64,000 nt of DNA from JAAEPI01 sp965212145 (GCA_965212145.1 CBDBUY010000009.1:186001-250000), one strand, 5' to 3'. Positions 25,400 through 35,115 are shown, counted from the stretch's first letter. Notes: generated by a model not told the origin, from the sequence alone. Made by a program: numbers and translations.

Positions 25400-26290
25400 A
25401 TGCGGCAGTTGTGTTATGCTATATTAGTTGTGCTGTTACTATCGTCTTGCCGCGACAAGCTGATCTGTCCTACATTTCAGAGTACATACATCCTAGATGA
25501 TTCCGTCAGAGGTACCTATTTCTCCTATTTGTGGTATTTAGAGGAGGATGAACGAAAGGCACATTTGGCGGCAAATGCTAAGATTCCGCCCCCTGATTCT
25601 CTCGGGGTGACGCTGGCATCAGCTGAGGCAGGTGGTGGCGTAGATTACTGGGAATACACCGCGAAATACAAGGTGCCACCACGAAATGACGTGAAGTTCA
25701 CGAAGTACGGTATTCCAAAGCGAACTCCTGTCATTCCGAATATCGTTAGGAATTTCCAGCTGAAAACCTCACCAATGGAGAACGTACTGACACCTCCTGA
25801 TGTTAAAAAGGCTGAGGAGCCGAGTACGGCCCCAACGGATTCAACAGCAATTGCCCCACTTGATAGCACAGCGGCAGTGGCGCAAGTAGACTCGCTCAGT
25901 ACGGGTTCAGCCGACTCACTTGCGGTGGCCAAAGAGGAAACACCAAAGCAAAAATGGGAGCGATTTAAGTATGGATTCAACCCACTGGATAGCATGCAAC
26001 CAGATCAGGAATACTATTTCAGAAAGTATGGATGGTTGTTGCAAAACCCAAAACCAGCTGAAGAAAAACTGGACAGTACAGCTTTGGAAGCCGCTCTTGC
26101 GGATTCATTACAGAACGACTCAACCAAACGTAAAGGGCTGAAAGGTTTGTTCGGAGGAGGAAAGAAGAAACCTAAGAAAGAGAAGAAGAAAAAATCAAAA
26201 GACGAAACACCAGTAGAACCTCAGAACAATGACGAAGGAACTGTTCCTGAAGAAGGTGAAGGTGGTGAAGTCCCAGATGGCGGCAATTGA
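25400..26290 (+). CDS. Lipoprotein with low-complexity acidic/basic tail
   Basis: 296 residues; signal and lipobox VVLLLSSC (Cys17). Residues about 20-120 (STYILDDSVRGTYFSYLWYLEE) form the only complex part, followed by an alanine/serine/aspartate-rich region (about 130-180), then a KYGFNPLDSMQPDQEYYFRKYG segment, and a tail with a lysine cluster (GKKKPKKEKKKKSKD) and then acidic GTVPEEGEGGEVP. I recognise no domain; the tail looks disordered. It overlaps the following glycosyltransferase gene by 14 bases, so the two are co-translated. Confidence 0.72.
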   Translation: MRQLCYAILVVLLLSSCRDKLICPTFQSTYILDDSVRGTYFSYLWYLEEDERKAHLAANAKIPPPDSLGVTLASAEAGGGVDYWEYTAKYKVPPRNDVKFTKYGIPKRTPVIPNIVRNFQLKTSPMENVLTPPDVKKAEEPSTAPTDSTAIAPLDSTAAVAQVDSLSTGSADSLAVAKEETPKQKWERFKYGFNPLDSMQPDQEYYFRKYGWLLQNPKPAEEKLDSTALEAALADSLQNDSTKRKGLKGLFGGGKKKPKKEKKKKSKDETPVEPQNNDEGTVPEEGEGGEVPDGGN

Positions 26291-27272
26291 TGTTTCTGTA
26301 ATCCTCCCTTTCAGAAATGCTGAGTCCACCTTGCAAGCGGCAATTCAGTGCATTCTCAATCAAACATTCACTAATCTTGAATTGATCCTGGTGGACAATG
26401 CCAGTACTGACGATTCTTCAAAGATTGCTGGCTCATTTGCTGATCCCCGGATTCGAATAATCCATGAAACAGAAATCGGAGTTGTCCATGCCGCCAATGC
26501 CGGGTTAAGATCGGCCAAAGGAAAGTACATCGCTCGCATGGATGCAGATGACCTGAGTTCACCCGATCGTTTACAGAAGCAGGTTGATGAATTGGATGAC
26601 GATCCTGAATTAGGCGTTGTGTCAGGGTTGGTGGAGCCAATGACTCAGCCATCGGAGGGATTTAGAAATTATCTGGATTGGATCAATGGAGTCATCACTC
26701 CGGCACAGATTTACCTGAATCAATTTGTGGAGTACCCGATCGTGAATCCATCGATCATGTTCCGCTCCGAATTGGTGGACAAGTTTGGTGAATATCGGCA
26801 AGGAGATTTTCCGGAGGATTATGAATTCTTCCTGCGATTGATATCCGAAGGGGTCAAGATGCGAAAGGTTGATGAGGCGGTACTCCAATGGAACGACCTC
26901 CCCTCCAGATTAACAAGGACATCTGCTGCTTATTCGGAAGAAGCTTTTAATCGAATTAAATCTAAATACTTGGTAAAATGGCTCAAGACAAATAATCCAC
27001 ATCATCCCAAAGTTTGGGTGTGGGGGGCAGGCAAGCAGGCTCGTAGAAAGTCATCAGAGCTCCGAACTCATGGTGCTGAAATTCAAGGCTACATTGATGT
27101 GAGCGAAAAAGAGAGGTCTGGCAAATTACCTGTCATTCACTTCTCTGAGTTGGGAAGCCCGGATCGGTTCATCGTTTCTTATGTATCCAACTGGGGCGCT
27201 CGGAACGAAATCCGATCTTTCTTGTCCGACAAAGGATGGCTGGATGGTAAGGATTTTATTTTGGCCGGTTAA
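26277..27272 (+). CDS. GT2 family glycosyltransferase with C-terminal Rossmann-like domain
   Basis: 331 residues from ATG 26277; the frame is open further upstream, but that part overlaps the previous gene. GT-A fold: VSVILPFRNAESTLQ, DNASTDDSS, the DxD site ARMDADDLSSPDR, and PEDYEFFLRLISEG. After residue 245 a small domain begins VWVWGAGKQARRKSSEL, with a glycine-rich nucleotide-type loop, as in sugar-binding regulator tails. Acts on polysaccharide or glycolipid synthesis at the inner membrane; sugar unknown. The last codons overlap the convergent DUF2306 gene by 17 bases. Confidence 0.88.
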   Translation: MAAIDVSVILPFRNAESTLQAAIQCILNQTFTNLELILVDNASTDDSSKIAGSFADPRIRIIHETEIGVVHAANAGLRSAKGKYIARMDADDLSSPDRLQKQVDELDDDPELGVVSGLVEPMTQPSEGFRNYLDWINGVITPAQIYLNQFVEYPIVNPSIMFRSELVDKFGEYRQGDFPEDYEFFLRLISEGVKMRKVDEAVLQWNDLPSRLTRTSAAYSEEAFNRIKSKYLVKWLKTNNPHHPKVWVWGAGKQARRKSSELRTHGAEIQGYIDVSEKERSGKLPVIHFSELGSPDRFIVSYVSNWGARNEIRSFLSDKGWLDGKDFILAG

Positions 27273-27861
27273 GGCTAATTATCCATTGGGCAACAAACAA
27301 ATTTGGCACCCAGGAAATCCAGGCGATAATGGGATAGCCCTGACTGAATGAAATGCCTGAAAGTTCAAAAAGCGGAAGCCAGATACGCAAGGTCACAGCT
27401 GCCCAGCAAACGGCAAAGCTTCTGATCATCCAGTTTTCATGATCATCGAATTTCCGATTTCGAATGGCCATATAAGCAACCATTGTGCAGGTGAGCCAAG
27501 TCAAATCCATCAGGAAGAAACCCGTTTGGGCAAACAATCCCTCGCTAGCATTTACGGCCAAGTACAGTGCCGCAGAGCCACTAGTCAACACACTCAGAAC
27601 ATAGATTTTGCCTAGGAATCTGTGAAGCTTGATTCGCTTACTTCTAAGTTTCTTGCTGAACTGGGACCAGCCCGAAAGCAAGGTCAATGCCCCAAAACCG
27701 ATGTGGAGGTAAAAGGCGATCCACCAGCTTTGCTGCTCAAGCAATACATCTGATTTCGCCTGTAGCAACCCAATTCTTTCTGAAGTGAGCGCATATAAAA
27801 TTGGATAGAGACCAACTCCACAGGACATAAAGACGAATAAGAACCACGAGACCTTTTTCAT
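27256..27861 (-). CDS. DUF2306 membrane protein
   Basis: 201 residues with about six hydrophobic segments: FLFVFMSCGVGLYPILYAL, WWIAFYLHIGFGALTLLSG, VLTSGSAALYLAV, FLMDLTWLTCTMVAYMAI, SFAVCWAAVTLRIWLP and WISWVPNLFVAQWII. The conserved HIGFG/H-L-G-K (RFLGKIYVL) and a late NWMIRSFAVCWAAVTLR motif match the DUF2306 family of uncharacterised membrane proteins. Function unknown. Confidence 0.85.
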   Translation of the reverse strand: MKKVSWFLFVFMSCGVGLYPILYALTSERIGLLQAKSDVLLEQQSWWIAFYLHIGFGALTLLSGWSQFSKKLRSKRIKLHRFLGKIYVLSVLTSGSAALYLAVNASEGLFAQTGFFLMDLTWLTCTMVAYMAIRNRKFDDHENWMIRSFAVCWAAVTLRIWLPLFELSGISFSQGYPIIAWISWVPNLFVAQWIISLNRPK

Positions 27862-27933
27862 AACCGGACGTTAAATTAACAGATTCCAATTGACTAACTT
27901 TCATTTCAAATACCCAAACCTTACCCAGCCATC

Positions 27934-29859
27934 ATGTCAGGATTTTTTCAAAATCTACAGCGAAGGAACGTAATCAAAGCGGCTATTTCCTATGTTGTCA
28001 TAGCATGGGCAATTCTACAGGCTGCTGATATCATCTTTCCGGCAATTGGTATTTCAGATATTGCGATTAGAAACCTCTTGATCTTATTGGTCATAGGATT
28101 TCCTGTCTGGATCATATTCGCCTATGTATACGAGTGGACACCCACGGGGTTCAGGAAAACCAAGTCGATTCCTGAGGAGGTTTCTGTTCATCGCGAAACC
28201 AGCAAAAGGCTAAATTCATTTATAATAATTGGAATGGGCTTGGCCATAGTGCTTTTAGTGGCGGATCGTTTTTTGAATTTCACTGATATCACATCTGATG
28301 ATCCATCCAAGGCCATCGCGGTATTGCCATTTAAGAATTTAAGTGGCGATGAAGATGCCTATTTTGCTCAGGGAGTAACAGAAGACATATTAACCCACAT
28401 TTCAAAGATTGGTGATCTTAGAGTTCTTTCAAGGTTTACACTGAGTGATTATGATGTGGCAGGTAAAACCGTTGAACAAATCGGTGAAGAACTGAATGTC
28501 GGATATCTACTAACAGGCAGCATTCGACGTGCCGGTGAAGAGCTACGGATTTCCTGCCAACTCGTTCAGGTAAACCCTGAAGAAGAAACTTGGGCTGAGA
28601 ATTTTGATCGGCGGATGGAAGATGTTTTTGCCATACAATCGGAAGTAGCCGGCAAAGTGGCTGATTATTTGGCGGCAAAATTGTCTTCCTCAGAGCTTGA
28701 AAGGATAAACCAGATTCCAACTACGAATATTGCGTCATATAATATTTACTTGAAGGGAAGGGAAGCTTACAATCGCTATAATGTAGAGGATAACAAAGTG
28801 GCGATTGAATACTTCAAAAAAGCCATCGAACTGGATCCTGCATTCGGGGATGCATGGGCGGGTCTTAGTGATGCTACGGCCAAGGCCGCAGCGAATTATG
28901 GCTCTCTTCCTATTTCTTATTTGGATTCTGCATTGTTATTGGCTGAAAAAGCCGTGAATTTAAATCCATTATCGGCTGCCGCATGGAAGGCTTGGGGTGT
29001 AAACTATTCCTATCAGGGTTTGTATGACAGGGCTAGGGAAAAGTACGAAAAGGCGCTGGAACTTGATCCCAATCACTCACCGGCCATAAATAACTTGGCC
29101 ATGACTAAACTTTCGAAAGGTGATTACCCTGGAGCCATTAAGTTGTTCAAAAAGTTGATCTCTTTGAATCCGGTCAATCCAAATGCCTACTCAAATATTG
29201 CTAATCGCTATTTGACACTTGGTATGCATGATTTGGCGGAAAAAAATTCACTGGCTGCCATTGAAATGGCTGGTTCGGATTGGCATGCCTATTCTGTCCT
29301 GGCAAAGAATTATTTGTGGATCGACGATCGTGACAAATGCGAGGAATTTGCACGGCTATTTGTTCAGGAGGGACCAGAAAACCCATATTATTTAGAGCTG
29401 GCAGCATTCATCATTCGGGACGTGAATCCTGAACTAAGCAATGAATATTTCGAGAAAGCCTGGAACGCCCCCAACTATAATGCGACGTACTACCTATATA
29501 CTACCATGTGGAAAATTCAGCGTTTTAATGAATCCGGTGAGAAGCTTGTTGCCCGGGAATTGATGACCGAGCTGCAGGATCATATTGATGTTGAAATTAA
29601 GAAGGGGGCAAGGTATGTAGAATTATTTCTAGTGCCTGCGTACATTAAGATCGAACAAGGCTTTCCAGATGAGGCATTGGACTGGATCGAAGAGTTGGTA
29701 AAAAACAACCAGTACTATGACATTCCGATCAAGTCAGATCCATGGCTGAAGGAAGTTTCTAGCCATCCCAGGTTTTTGGCCGCTATGAAAAAAATGGAGG
29801 AATCTAAGCGTAACATGCGCATGGAGGTTTCCGCTCAAACTGAAAACAAAAGTCTGTAG
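27934..29859 (+). CDS. TPR protein with N-terminal membrane domain and FlgO-like module
   Basis: 641 residues. N-terminal RRNVIKAAISYVVIAWAILQAADI and two more hydrophobic segments (to residue 110) match the membrane start often fused to adenylate cyclases or regulators. Then AIAVLPFKNLSGDEDAYFAQGVTEDIL, a module seen in CadC-like and TolB-type proteins, followed by TPR repeats (about 265-600; e.g. AIEYFKKAIELDPAFGDAW, AREKYEKALELDPNHSPA). Neither cyclase nor DNA-binding domain is present, so the usual effector is missing. Probably an envelope scaffold. The next gene (aat) starts 6 bases after its stop. Confidence 0.85.
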   Translation: MSGFFQNLQRRNVIKAAISYVVIAWAILQAADIIFPAIGISDIAIRNLLILLVIGFPVWIIFAYVYEWTPTGFRKTKSIPEEVSVHRETSKRLNSFIIIGMGLAIVLLVADRFLNFTDITSDDPSKAIAVLPFKNLSGDEDAYFAQGVTEDILTHISKIGDLRVLSRFTLSDYDVAGKTVEQIGEELNVGYLLTGSIRRAGEELRISCQLVQVNPEEETWAENFDRRMEDVFAIQSEVAGKVADYLAAKLSSSELERINQIPTTNIASYNIYLKGREAYNRYNVEDNKVAIEYFKKAIELDPAFGDAWAGLSDATAKAAANYGSLPISYLDSALLLAEKAVNLNPLSAAAWKAWGVNYSYQGLYDRAREKYEKALELDPNHSPAINNLAMTKLSKGDYPGAIKLFKKLISLNPVNPNAYSNIANRYLTLGMHDLAEKNSLAAIEMAGSDWHAYSVLAKNYLWIDDRDKCEEFARLFVQEGPENPYYLELAAFIIRDVNPELSNEYFEKAWNAPNYNATYYLYTTMWKIQRFNESGEKLVARELMTELQDHIDVEIKKGARYVELFLVPAYIKIEQGFPDEALDWIEELVKNNQYYDIPIKSDPWLKEVSSHPRFLAAMKKMEESKRNMRMEVSAQTENKSL

Positions 29860-29865
29860 TAGGGT

Positions 29866-30501
29866 TTGCCAATTTATCAACTCACCAAAGATTTGATTTT
29901 TCCACCAGTGGATGGAGCAGAGGATGGCGTAGTTTCCATTGGAGGGGACCTGCGACCAGAGCGGCTAATGCTGGCCTATCAGCTGGGTATATTCCCGTGG
30001 TACAACGAGGATCAGCCCATCATTTGGTGGAGCCCTGACCCCAGGTTTGTGCTATTCGTGGATAAAGTGCATGTATCCAGATCCATGCGCAGGGTGTTAA
30101 ACTCAGATAAATTCAACGTCACTTTTAATGAAGCATTCGAGGAGGTAATATGGAATTGCAAAACCGCGGAACGAAAAGGGCAGGAAGGGTCCTGGATCAC
30201 CGATGAGATGCTGGAAGCGTACATTCATTTACATAACCTTGGAAAGGCCCAGTCTATTGAAGTTTGGCAAGACGGTGACTTGGTAGGCGGGATGTACGGC
30301 GTTCAAGTTGGGAAAGTGTTTTCGGGCGAGTCCATGTTTTCCAAAGTGAGCAATGCCTCCAAAGTGGCCGTGATCAGGTTTTTAGAGAAATTTCAACAGG
30401 AGGGCGGTCATTTGCTGGATTGCCAGGTCGAAACACCTCACATGGCTAGCATTGGTGCCAAGGAAATTGCACGGGAAGAGTTCCTGCATTACTTACAATA
30501 A
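29866..30501 (+). CDS. aat: Leucyl/phenylalanyl-tRNA-protein transferase, copy 1
   Basis: 211 residues from TTG 29866, a usual start for this family (MPIYQLTKDLIFPP). It transfers Leu or Phe from tRNA to proteins with an N-terminal Arg or Lys, making them degraded by ClpAP through ClpS. Visible signatures: GGDLRPERLMLAYQLGIFPW, WWSPDPRFVLF, GGMYGVQVGKVFSGESMFS (the conserved GESMFS near residue 155), and DCQVETPHMASIGAKEI. Follows a TPR gene by 6 bases and precedes a second copy by 30 bases. Confidence 0.93.
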   Translation: MPIYQLTKDLIFPPVDGAEDGVVSIGGDLRPERLMLAYQLGIFPWYNEDQPIIWWSPDPRFVLFVDKVHVSRSMRRVLNSDKFNVTFNEAFEEVIWNCKTAERKGQEGSWITDEMLEAYIHLHNLGKAQSIEVWQDGDLVGGMYGVQVGKVFSGESMFSKVSNASKVAVIRFLEKFQQEGGHLLDCQVETPHMASIGAKEIAREEFLHYLQ

Positions 30502-30531
30502 CAATCACACCTTTTTGCTTCCTTTGTCTCA

Positions 30532-31173
30532 ATGGCTGCACCTCAACTCACCGATAAGTTAGAATTCCCATCCGTTCACGAAGCGGAAACCGATGGCTTA
30601 GTGGCTGTCGGCGGTGACCTGAGCCCTGAGTGGTTGATGTTAGCCTATAAATCAGGAATATTTCCCTGGTTCAATGAAGACGAACCAATCATGTGGTACA
30701 GCCCGAATCCCCGAAGTGTTCTCTTCACTGACAAACTTCATATTTCAGGGACCATGAAAAGCTTGATCAAGCAGAACAAGTATGAAGTGCGTTACAACAC
30801 TGATTTCAGAGGCGTGATCGGAAACTGCCGACAAGCACCGAGAGCCGGGCAGGACGGCACTTGGATATCCCAGGAAATGCAGGAAGCTTACATCCGGTTA
30901 CACGAAATGGGGCTGGCCACTTCTGTGGAGGTTTGGCGGGAAGACAAACTGGTCGGAGGACTTTATGGAATTGATCTTGGAGTCATGTTTTGCGGGGAGT
31001 CCATGTTCTCACTGGAGAGTAACACGTCCAAGTTGGCCTTGATCACGCTTGTTCAGAAAATTCAAAGTAATGGTGGCAAGCTCTTCGATTGCCAGGTTCA
31101 TTCGACACATGTGGAAAGCATGGGGGCAATGGAGATTCCGAGGGAGGAGTTTACTGCTTATTTGGAGGGTTGA
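30532..31173 (+). CDS. aat: Leucyl/phenylalanyl-tRNA-protein transferase, copy 2
   Basis: 213 residues, same fold and motifs as the preceding gene: GGDLSPEWLMLAYKSGIFPW, GGLYGIDLGVMFCGESMFS, DCQVHSTHVESMGAMEIPREEF. It differs where the first copy has WWSPDPR: here WYSPNPR, changing two residues of a conserved block. The two copies are clearly homologous but well diverged, so this is an old duplication or separate gain, not a recent copy. Its own ATG start and 30-base gap are consistent with the same operon. It may have a different substrate preference; that is not proven. Confidence 0.92.
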   Translation: MAAPQLTDKLEFPSVHEAETDGLVAVGGDLSPEWLMLAYKSGIFPWFNEDEPIMWYSPNPRSVLFTDKLHISGTMKSLIKQNKYEVRYNTDFRGVIGNCRQAPRAGQDGTWISQEMQEAYIRLHEMGLATSVEVWREDKLVGGLYGIDLGVMFCGESMFSLESNTSKLALITLVQKIQSNGGKLFDCQVHSTHVESMGAMEIPREEFTAYLEG

Positions 31174-31250
31174 TGACCTATTATCATATAAAAAATCTGA
31201 ATGGAGCATAGTTTTCGTATATCATTCTATAGTCCAGTTAATTCATCAAT

Positions 31251-32465
31251 TTGAAAAAACCAGAAATCCCATCCAACGAACAGCTTAGACAAGCGGCTGT
31301 GGATAAATATCTACTTTTAGACACGCTTCCGGAAGAAAATTATGACAACATCACAAGGTTGGCGGCCATGATTTGCGATACTCCAATTTCGCTGGTCACC
31401 CTCCTTGATTATGATCGCAATTACTTGAAGTCACACCTAGGTGTGGAAATTTCAGAATCACCTCGCGATATTTCGTTTTGCGGACACGCCATTAATTCTG
31501 ACAGTGATATTATGATCATTCCTGACGCTCGTGAAGATGAGCGCTTCCATGACAATCCTCTGGTGTCTGAGTTCCAGGCAATTTTCTATGCTGGTGTCCC
31601 ACTTGTCGATCCACAAGGACTAAAGCTTGGCACTCTTTGCGTATACGATCATGTTCCCAGAAATCTAAAGGAAGATCAAATAAAGGCTTTAAAGGGCCTA
31701 GCGCGACAGATAATGAATCTTTTTGAAAGCCATTATCAGAATTTGGTCCTGAAGAAAATGCAAGAACGACTGACCGAGAGAAATGAGGAACTTGATAAGT
31801 TTGCTGCTTTGGTGTCTCATGACATTAAATCTCCTTTGTCGAACATCATCAGTTTGACCGACCTTTTAGAGTCAGATAATAAGGGCACATTTAGTGACCA
31901 TTCAGCCAAGTGCCTGCAGTACATTCAGGACTCATCACGGGTTTTAAAAGATTATATAGATGGCATTTTGGAGTACTATAAAAGTGAGACTGCATTTGTG
32001 GAGAATAGGGATGAGGTAGGTCTTCATGAACTTTTGAATACTATCACAGAGATGTTGAATCCGGATGGGGAAATTAACATACTCCTGCCCAAAAAAGATG
32101 CGATCATAAGACTTAACAAGTCTGCATTAATGCAGATACTGATGAATATTTTATCCAATGCGATTGCCCATAATCCAGTAGAAAACCTGACAATCGAAAT
32201 CAATTTTTGGGAGGAAAAGGAAGATTACAAATTCTCCATTAAGGACAATGGAAATGGAATTCCTGAAGAGATCCAGGCTAACCTCTTCCATCTATTTGTT
32301 AAAGCACCTGACTCCAAAGGCACGGGGATTGGCATGGCGACCGTTCGTCGAACTATTGACAATATGTTCGGCACGATAGGATTCCAATCTGAACTTGGCA
32401 AGAGTACGGAGTTTACGTTCACTTTGCCAAGAGAGTCAAAGGAGATATTGAAAATTCTGAGTTAA
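31251..32465 (+). CDS. GAF-domain sensor histidine kinase, cytosolic
   Basis: 404 residues from TTG 31251, no membrane segment. GAF domain at about 15-165 (LLDTLPEENYDNITRLAAMICDTP start, DISFCGHAI, GVPLVDPQGLKLGTLCVYD), short coiled coil, HisKA with His190 in LVSHDIKSPLSN, and HATPase with ILSNAIAHNP, DNGNGIPE and GTGIGMATVRR. The GAF form resembles sensors of small molecules or redox state. No receiver gene is adjacent. It ends 5 bases from leuS, tail to tail. Confidence 0.92.
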   Translation: MKKPEIPSNEQLRQAAVDKYLLLDTLPEENYDNITRLAAMICDTPISLVTLLDYDRNYLKSHLGVEISESPRDISFCGHAINSDSDIMIIPDAREDERFHDNPLVSEFQAIFYAGVPLVDPQGLKLGTLCVYDHVPRNLKEDQIKALKGLARQIMNLFESHYQNLVLKKMQERLTERNEELDKFAALVSHDIKSPLSNIISLTDLLESDNKGTFSDHSAKCLQYIQDSSRVLKDYIDGILEYYKSETAFVENRDEVGLHELLNTITEMLNPDGEINILLPKKDAIIRLNKSALMQILMNILSNAIAHNPVENLTIEINFWEEKEDYKFSIKDNGNGIPEEIQANLFHLFVKAPDSKGTGIGMATVRRTIDNMFGTIGFQSELGKSTEFTFTLPRESKEILKILS

Positions 32466-32470
32466 GCTAG

Positions 32471-35089
32471 TTACACCACCACATTCACGATCCGCTTCGG
32501 TACCACGATCACTTTCTTGGGTGGCTTGCCTTCCGTCCATTTCTGCACAACCACATTGGCCAAAACTTCTTTTTCGATTTCTTCTTTCGTGGCGTCAGCT
32601 GGGAAAGATAACTTAACGCGCATCTTGCCATTGATGGAGATCGGATACTCGAAGGAGTCCTCCACCAAATGTTGGGCATTGAATTTAGGAAAAGCAGCGT
32701 CCACAACTGAACCTTCGTTTCCAAGCAATTGCCACAGTTCCTCGGACATATGCGGGGCAAAAGGAGAGAGCAAAATGACCATTGGTTCCAGGATTGATCG
32801 CTTATTACATTTTAGTGATCCCAATTCATTTGTAGCGATCATAAACGCACTCACTGAAGTATTCAATGAAAGAGACTCACAGTCTTCCTGGACTTTCTTG
32901 ATCAATCCGTGGAGCACTTTTAGCTCTTCCTTGGTTGGTTCGCCATCTGACACAGTGAAGTTGTCCCCGTCATGGAACAGGTTCCAGAACTTTCTCAAGA
33001 ACTTAAAAACCCCATCTATGCCGTTGGTATTCCAGGGCTTGCTCTGCTCGATAGGGCCTAGAAACATCTCGTACATCCTGAGGGTGTCTGCCCCATATTG
33101 TTCGATCAAATCATCCGGGTTGACTACATTGTACTTTGACTTGGACATCTTCTCAATCTCCCAGCCACAGGTGTATTTCCCATCTTCCAAGACGAACTCG
33201 GCATCTACGGCATCAGGGCGGGTTTTCTTGAATTCCTCTATGTTCAGAATGTCATTATGCACCACGGAAACATCAGCATGCAACGCCTGAACATCATACT
33301 GATCTTTTAAACCATGCGAAACATATTTATTTTCTCCGGCGACTCGATAGACGAAATTTGACCGCCCCTGAATCATGCCCTGATTTACCAATTTCTGAAA
33401 AGGCTCATTGGTGCTTACATATCCCAGGTCAAAGAGCACTTTGTGCCAGAATCGAGCATATAATAAGTGCAGTACTGCGTGCTCAGCACCTCCGATGTAG
33501 AAATCTACATTCATCCAGTATTTCTCCACCTCAGGATTCACGAGTTGGTCTTCGTTTGCCGGATCCAGGTAGCGTAGATAATACCAACAGCTTCCGCCCC
33601 ACTGAGGCATGGTGTTCGTCTCGCGTTTTGCTACTTCACCACATTTTGGACATGTCGTATTTACCCAGTCTGCAGCGTGAGCCAATGGTGATTGACCATC
33701 TTCTGTTGGTAGATAGGTGTCGACCTCTGGAAGGGTAACAGGCAATTGATCTTCTGGTACCGGCACAGCTCCACAGGAATCGCAATGAATAATTGGGATA
33801 GGTTCGCCCCAGTATCGCTGACGGGTGAAAATCCAGTCGCGAAGTTTATAGTTTACCGCACCTTTCCCTTTGCCTTCCTTCTCCAGTTTCTCAATGATGG
33901 ATTTTTTGCATTCCTCGGAATCCAAGCCGTTATACTCGCCACTGTTGAGCATGATGCCCTTGCCAGTAAATGGTTCGTCTTTCTCCAACGCATTGCCGTC
34001 AGGACTGACCACTGTTACGATGGGCAATTCAAATTTCTTTGCAAATTCAAAGTCTCGTTCATCTCCACCGGGGACGGCCATGATTGCACCTGTTCCGTAG
34101 GAGATTAATACATAATCAGAAATCCAGATTGGAATCTCTTCACCGTTTATAGGATTGATGGCGAAAGCACCAGTGAATACTCCTGTTTTGGATTTGTCCA
34201 ACTCGGTCCGTTCCAGCTCGCTTTTTTGAGCAGCGGCCGCTACATACTTATCAACTTCCTCTTTTTGTTCAGGTATGCTGATTTGATTTACCAATGAATG
34301 CTCCGGAGCTAGAACCATGTAGGTTGCCCCGAAAATCGTATCAGGTCTCGTGGTGTAGATACTGACCTTGCCATCGTGTCCTTTGATATCGAAATCAACT
34401 TCGGCACCATGACTCTTCCCGATCCAATTGGTTTGAGAAAGTTTGATAGATTCTGGCCAATCCAATTCATCGAGATCTTCGAGTAGTCGATCCGCATAAT
34501 CGGTAATTTTCAGAACCCACTGACGAAGATTCTTTCTGGTGACCAAAGAATTACAACGGTCGCATCGTCCGTTTTTCACCTCTTCGTTGGCTAGAACTGC
34601 TTTATCGTTAGGACACCAGTTGACAGCCGACATTTCTTCATATGCCAACCCGTTTTCGTACAACTTCAGAAAAATCCATTGGGTCCATTTGTAAAAAGAA
34701 GGATCGCTTGTTCGAACCTCTCTAGACCAATCGTAACTAAACCCAAGACTCGAGAGCTGCTCTATGTATCGTTTGATATTTTTCTCAGTGCTAATGGCTG
34801 GGTGCTGACCGGTTTTAATGGCGTGTTGCTCTGCAGGCAATCCGAAACTGTCAAAACCCATTGGGTGCAGCACATTGAAGCCTTTCAGTCGCTTATAACG
34901 AGCAACAATGTCCGATGCGATGTATCCGAGCGGATGCCCCACATGAAGGCCTGCACCTGACGGGTAGGGGAACATGTCCAGGATGTAATACTTCGGTTTA
35001 TCCGATTTGTTTGGAACCTTGTAAAGCTCCTTGTCTTTCCAGTCTTGCTGCCACTTCTGCTCGATCTCCCGAAAGTTGTACTCTGCCAT
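32471..35089 (-). CDS. leuS: Leucyl-tRNA synthetase
   Basis: 872 residues, full length. Class I synthetase: HIGH-type motif HVGH at 49-52, zinc sites (CPNDKAVL...CDRCNS and CDSCG...CPKCGE), CP1 editing domain around residues 220-420 with TIFGATYMVLAPEH, KMSKS at 647-651, and an anticodon-binding domain before the ending IVNVVV. It attaches leucine to tRNA(Leu). The promoter has TTG then 23 bases then TAAATTTG, a well-formed Bacteroidota promoter. The gene neighbours two aat genes, whose enzymes use Leu-tRNA; functional coupling is only suggested by position. Confidence 0.97.
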   Translation of the reverse strand: MAEYNFREIEQKWQQDWKDKELYKVPNKSDKPKYYILDMFPYPSGAGLHVGHPLGYIASDIVARYKRLKGFNVLHPMGFDSFGLPAEQHAIKTGQHPAISTEKNIKRYIEQLSSLGFSYDWSREVRTSDPSFYKWTQWIFLKLYENGLAYEEMSAVNWCPNDKAVLANEEVKNGRCDRCNSLVTRKNLRQWVLKITDYADRLLEDLDELDWPESIKLSQTNWIGKSHGAEVDFDIKGHDGKVSIYTTRPDTIFGATYMVLAPEHSLVNQISIPEQKEEVDKYVAAAAQKSELERTELDKSKTGVFTGAFAINPINGEEIPIWISDYVLISYGTGAIMAVPGGDERDFEFAKKFELPIVTVVSPDGNALEKDEPFTGKGIMLNSGEYNGLDSEECKKSIIEKLEKEGKGKGAVNYKLRDWIFTRQRYWGEPIPIIHCDSCGAVPVPEDQLPVTLPEVDTYLPTEDGQSPLAHAADWVNTTCPKCGEVAKRETNTMPQWGGSCWYYLRYLDPANEDQLVNPEVEKYWMNVDFYIGGAEHAVLHLLYARFWHKVLFDLGYVSTNEPFQKLVNQGMIQGRSNFVYRVAGENKYVSHGLKDQYDVQALHADVSVVHNDILNIEEFKKTRPDAVDAEFVLEDGKYTCGWEIEKMSKSKYNVVNPDDLIEQYGADTLRMYEMFLGPIEQSKPWNTNGIDGVFKFLRKFWNLFHDGDNFTVSDGEPTKEELKVLHGLIKKVQEDCESLSLNTSVSAFMIATNELGSLKCNKRSILEPMVILLSPFAPHMSEELWQLLGNEGSVVDAAFPKFNAQHLVEDSFEYPISINGKMRVKLSFPADATKEEIEKEVLANVVVQKWTEGKPPKKVIVVPKRIVNVVV

Positions 35090-35107
35090 TTTTTTGGATT
35101 AAGGCCG

Positions 35108-35115
35108 CAAATTTA
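35108..35115 (-). promoter_or_regulatory. leuS promoter -7 box
   Basis: TAAATTTG on the minus strand, 18 bases before the leuS ATG. A -33 type TTG (minus, 35139-35141) lies 23 bases upstream, as in the hisS promoter of this window. Confidence 0.58.

Noticed and set aside
32517..33290. Open frame of 257 codons on the plus strand inside leuS
   Set aside because: It lies fully antisense to a leuS with intact motifs; composition (many Ser, no domain) is that of a shadow frame.
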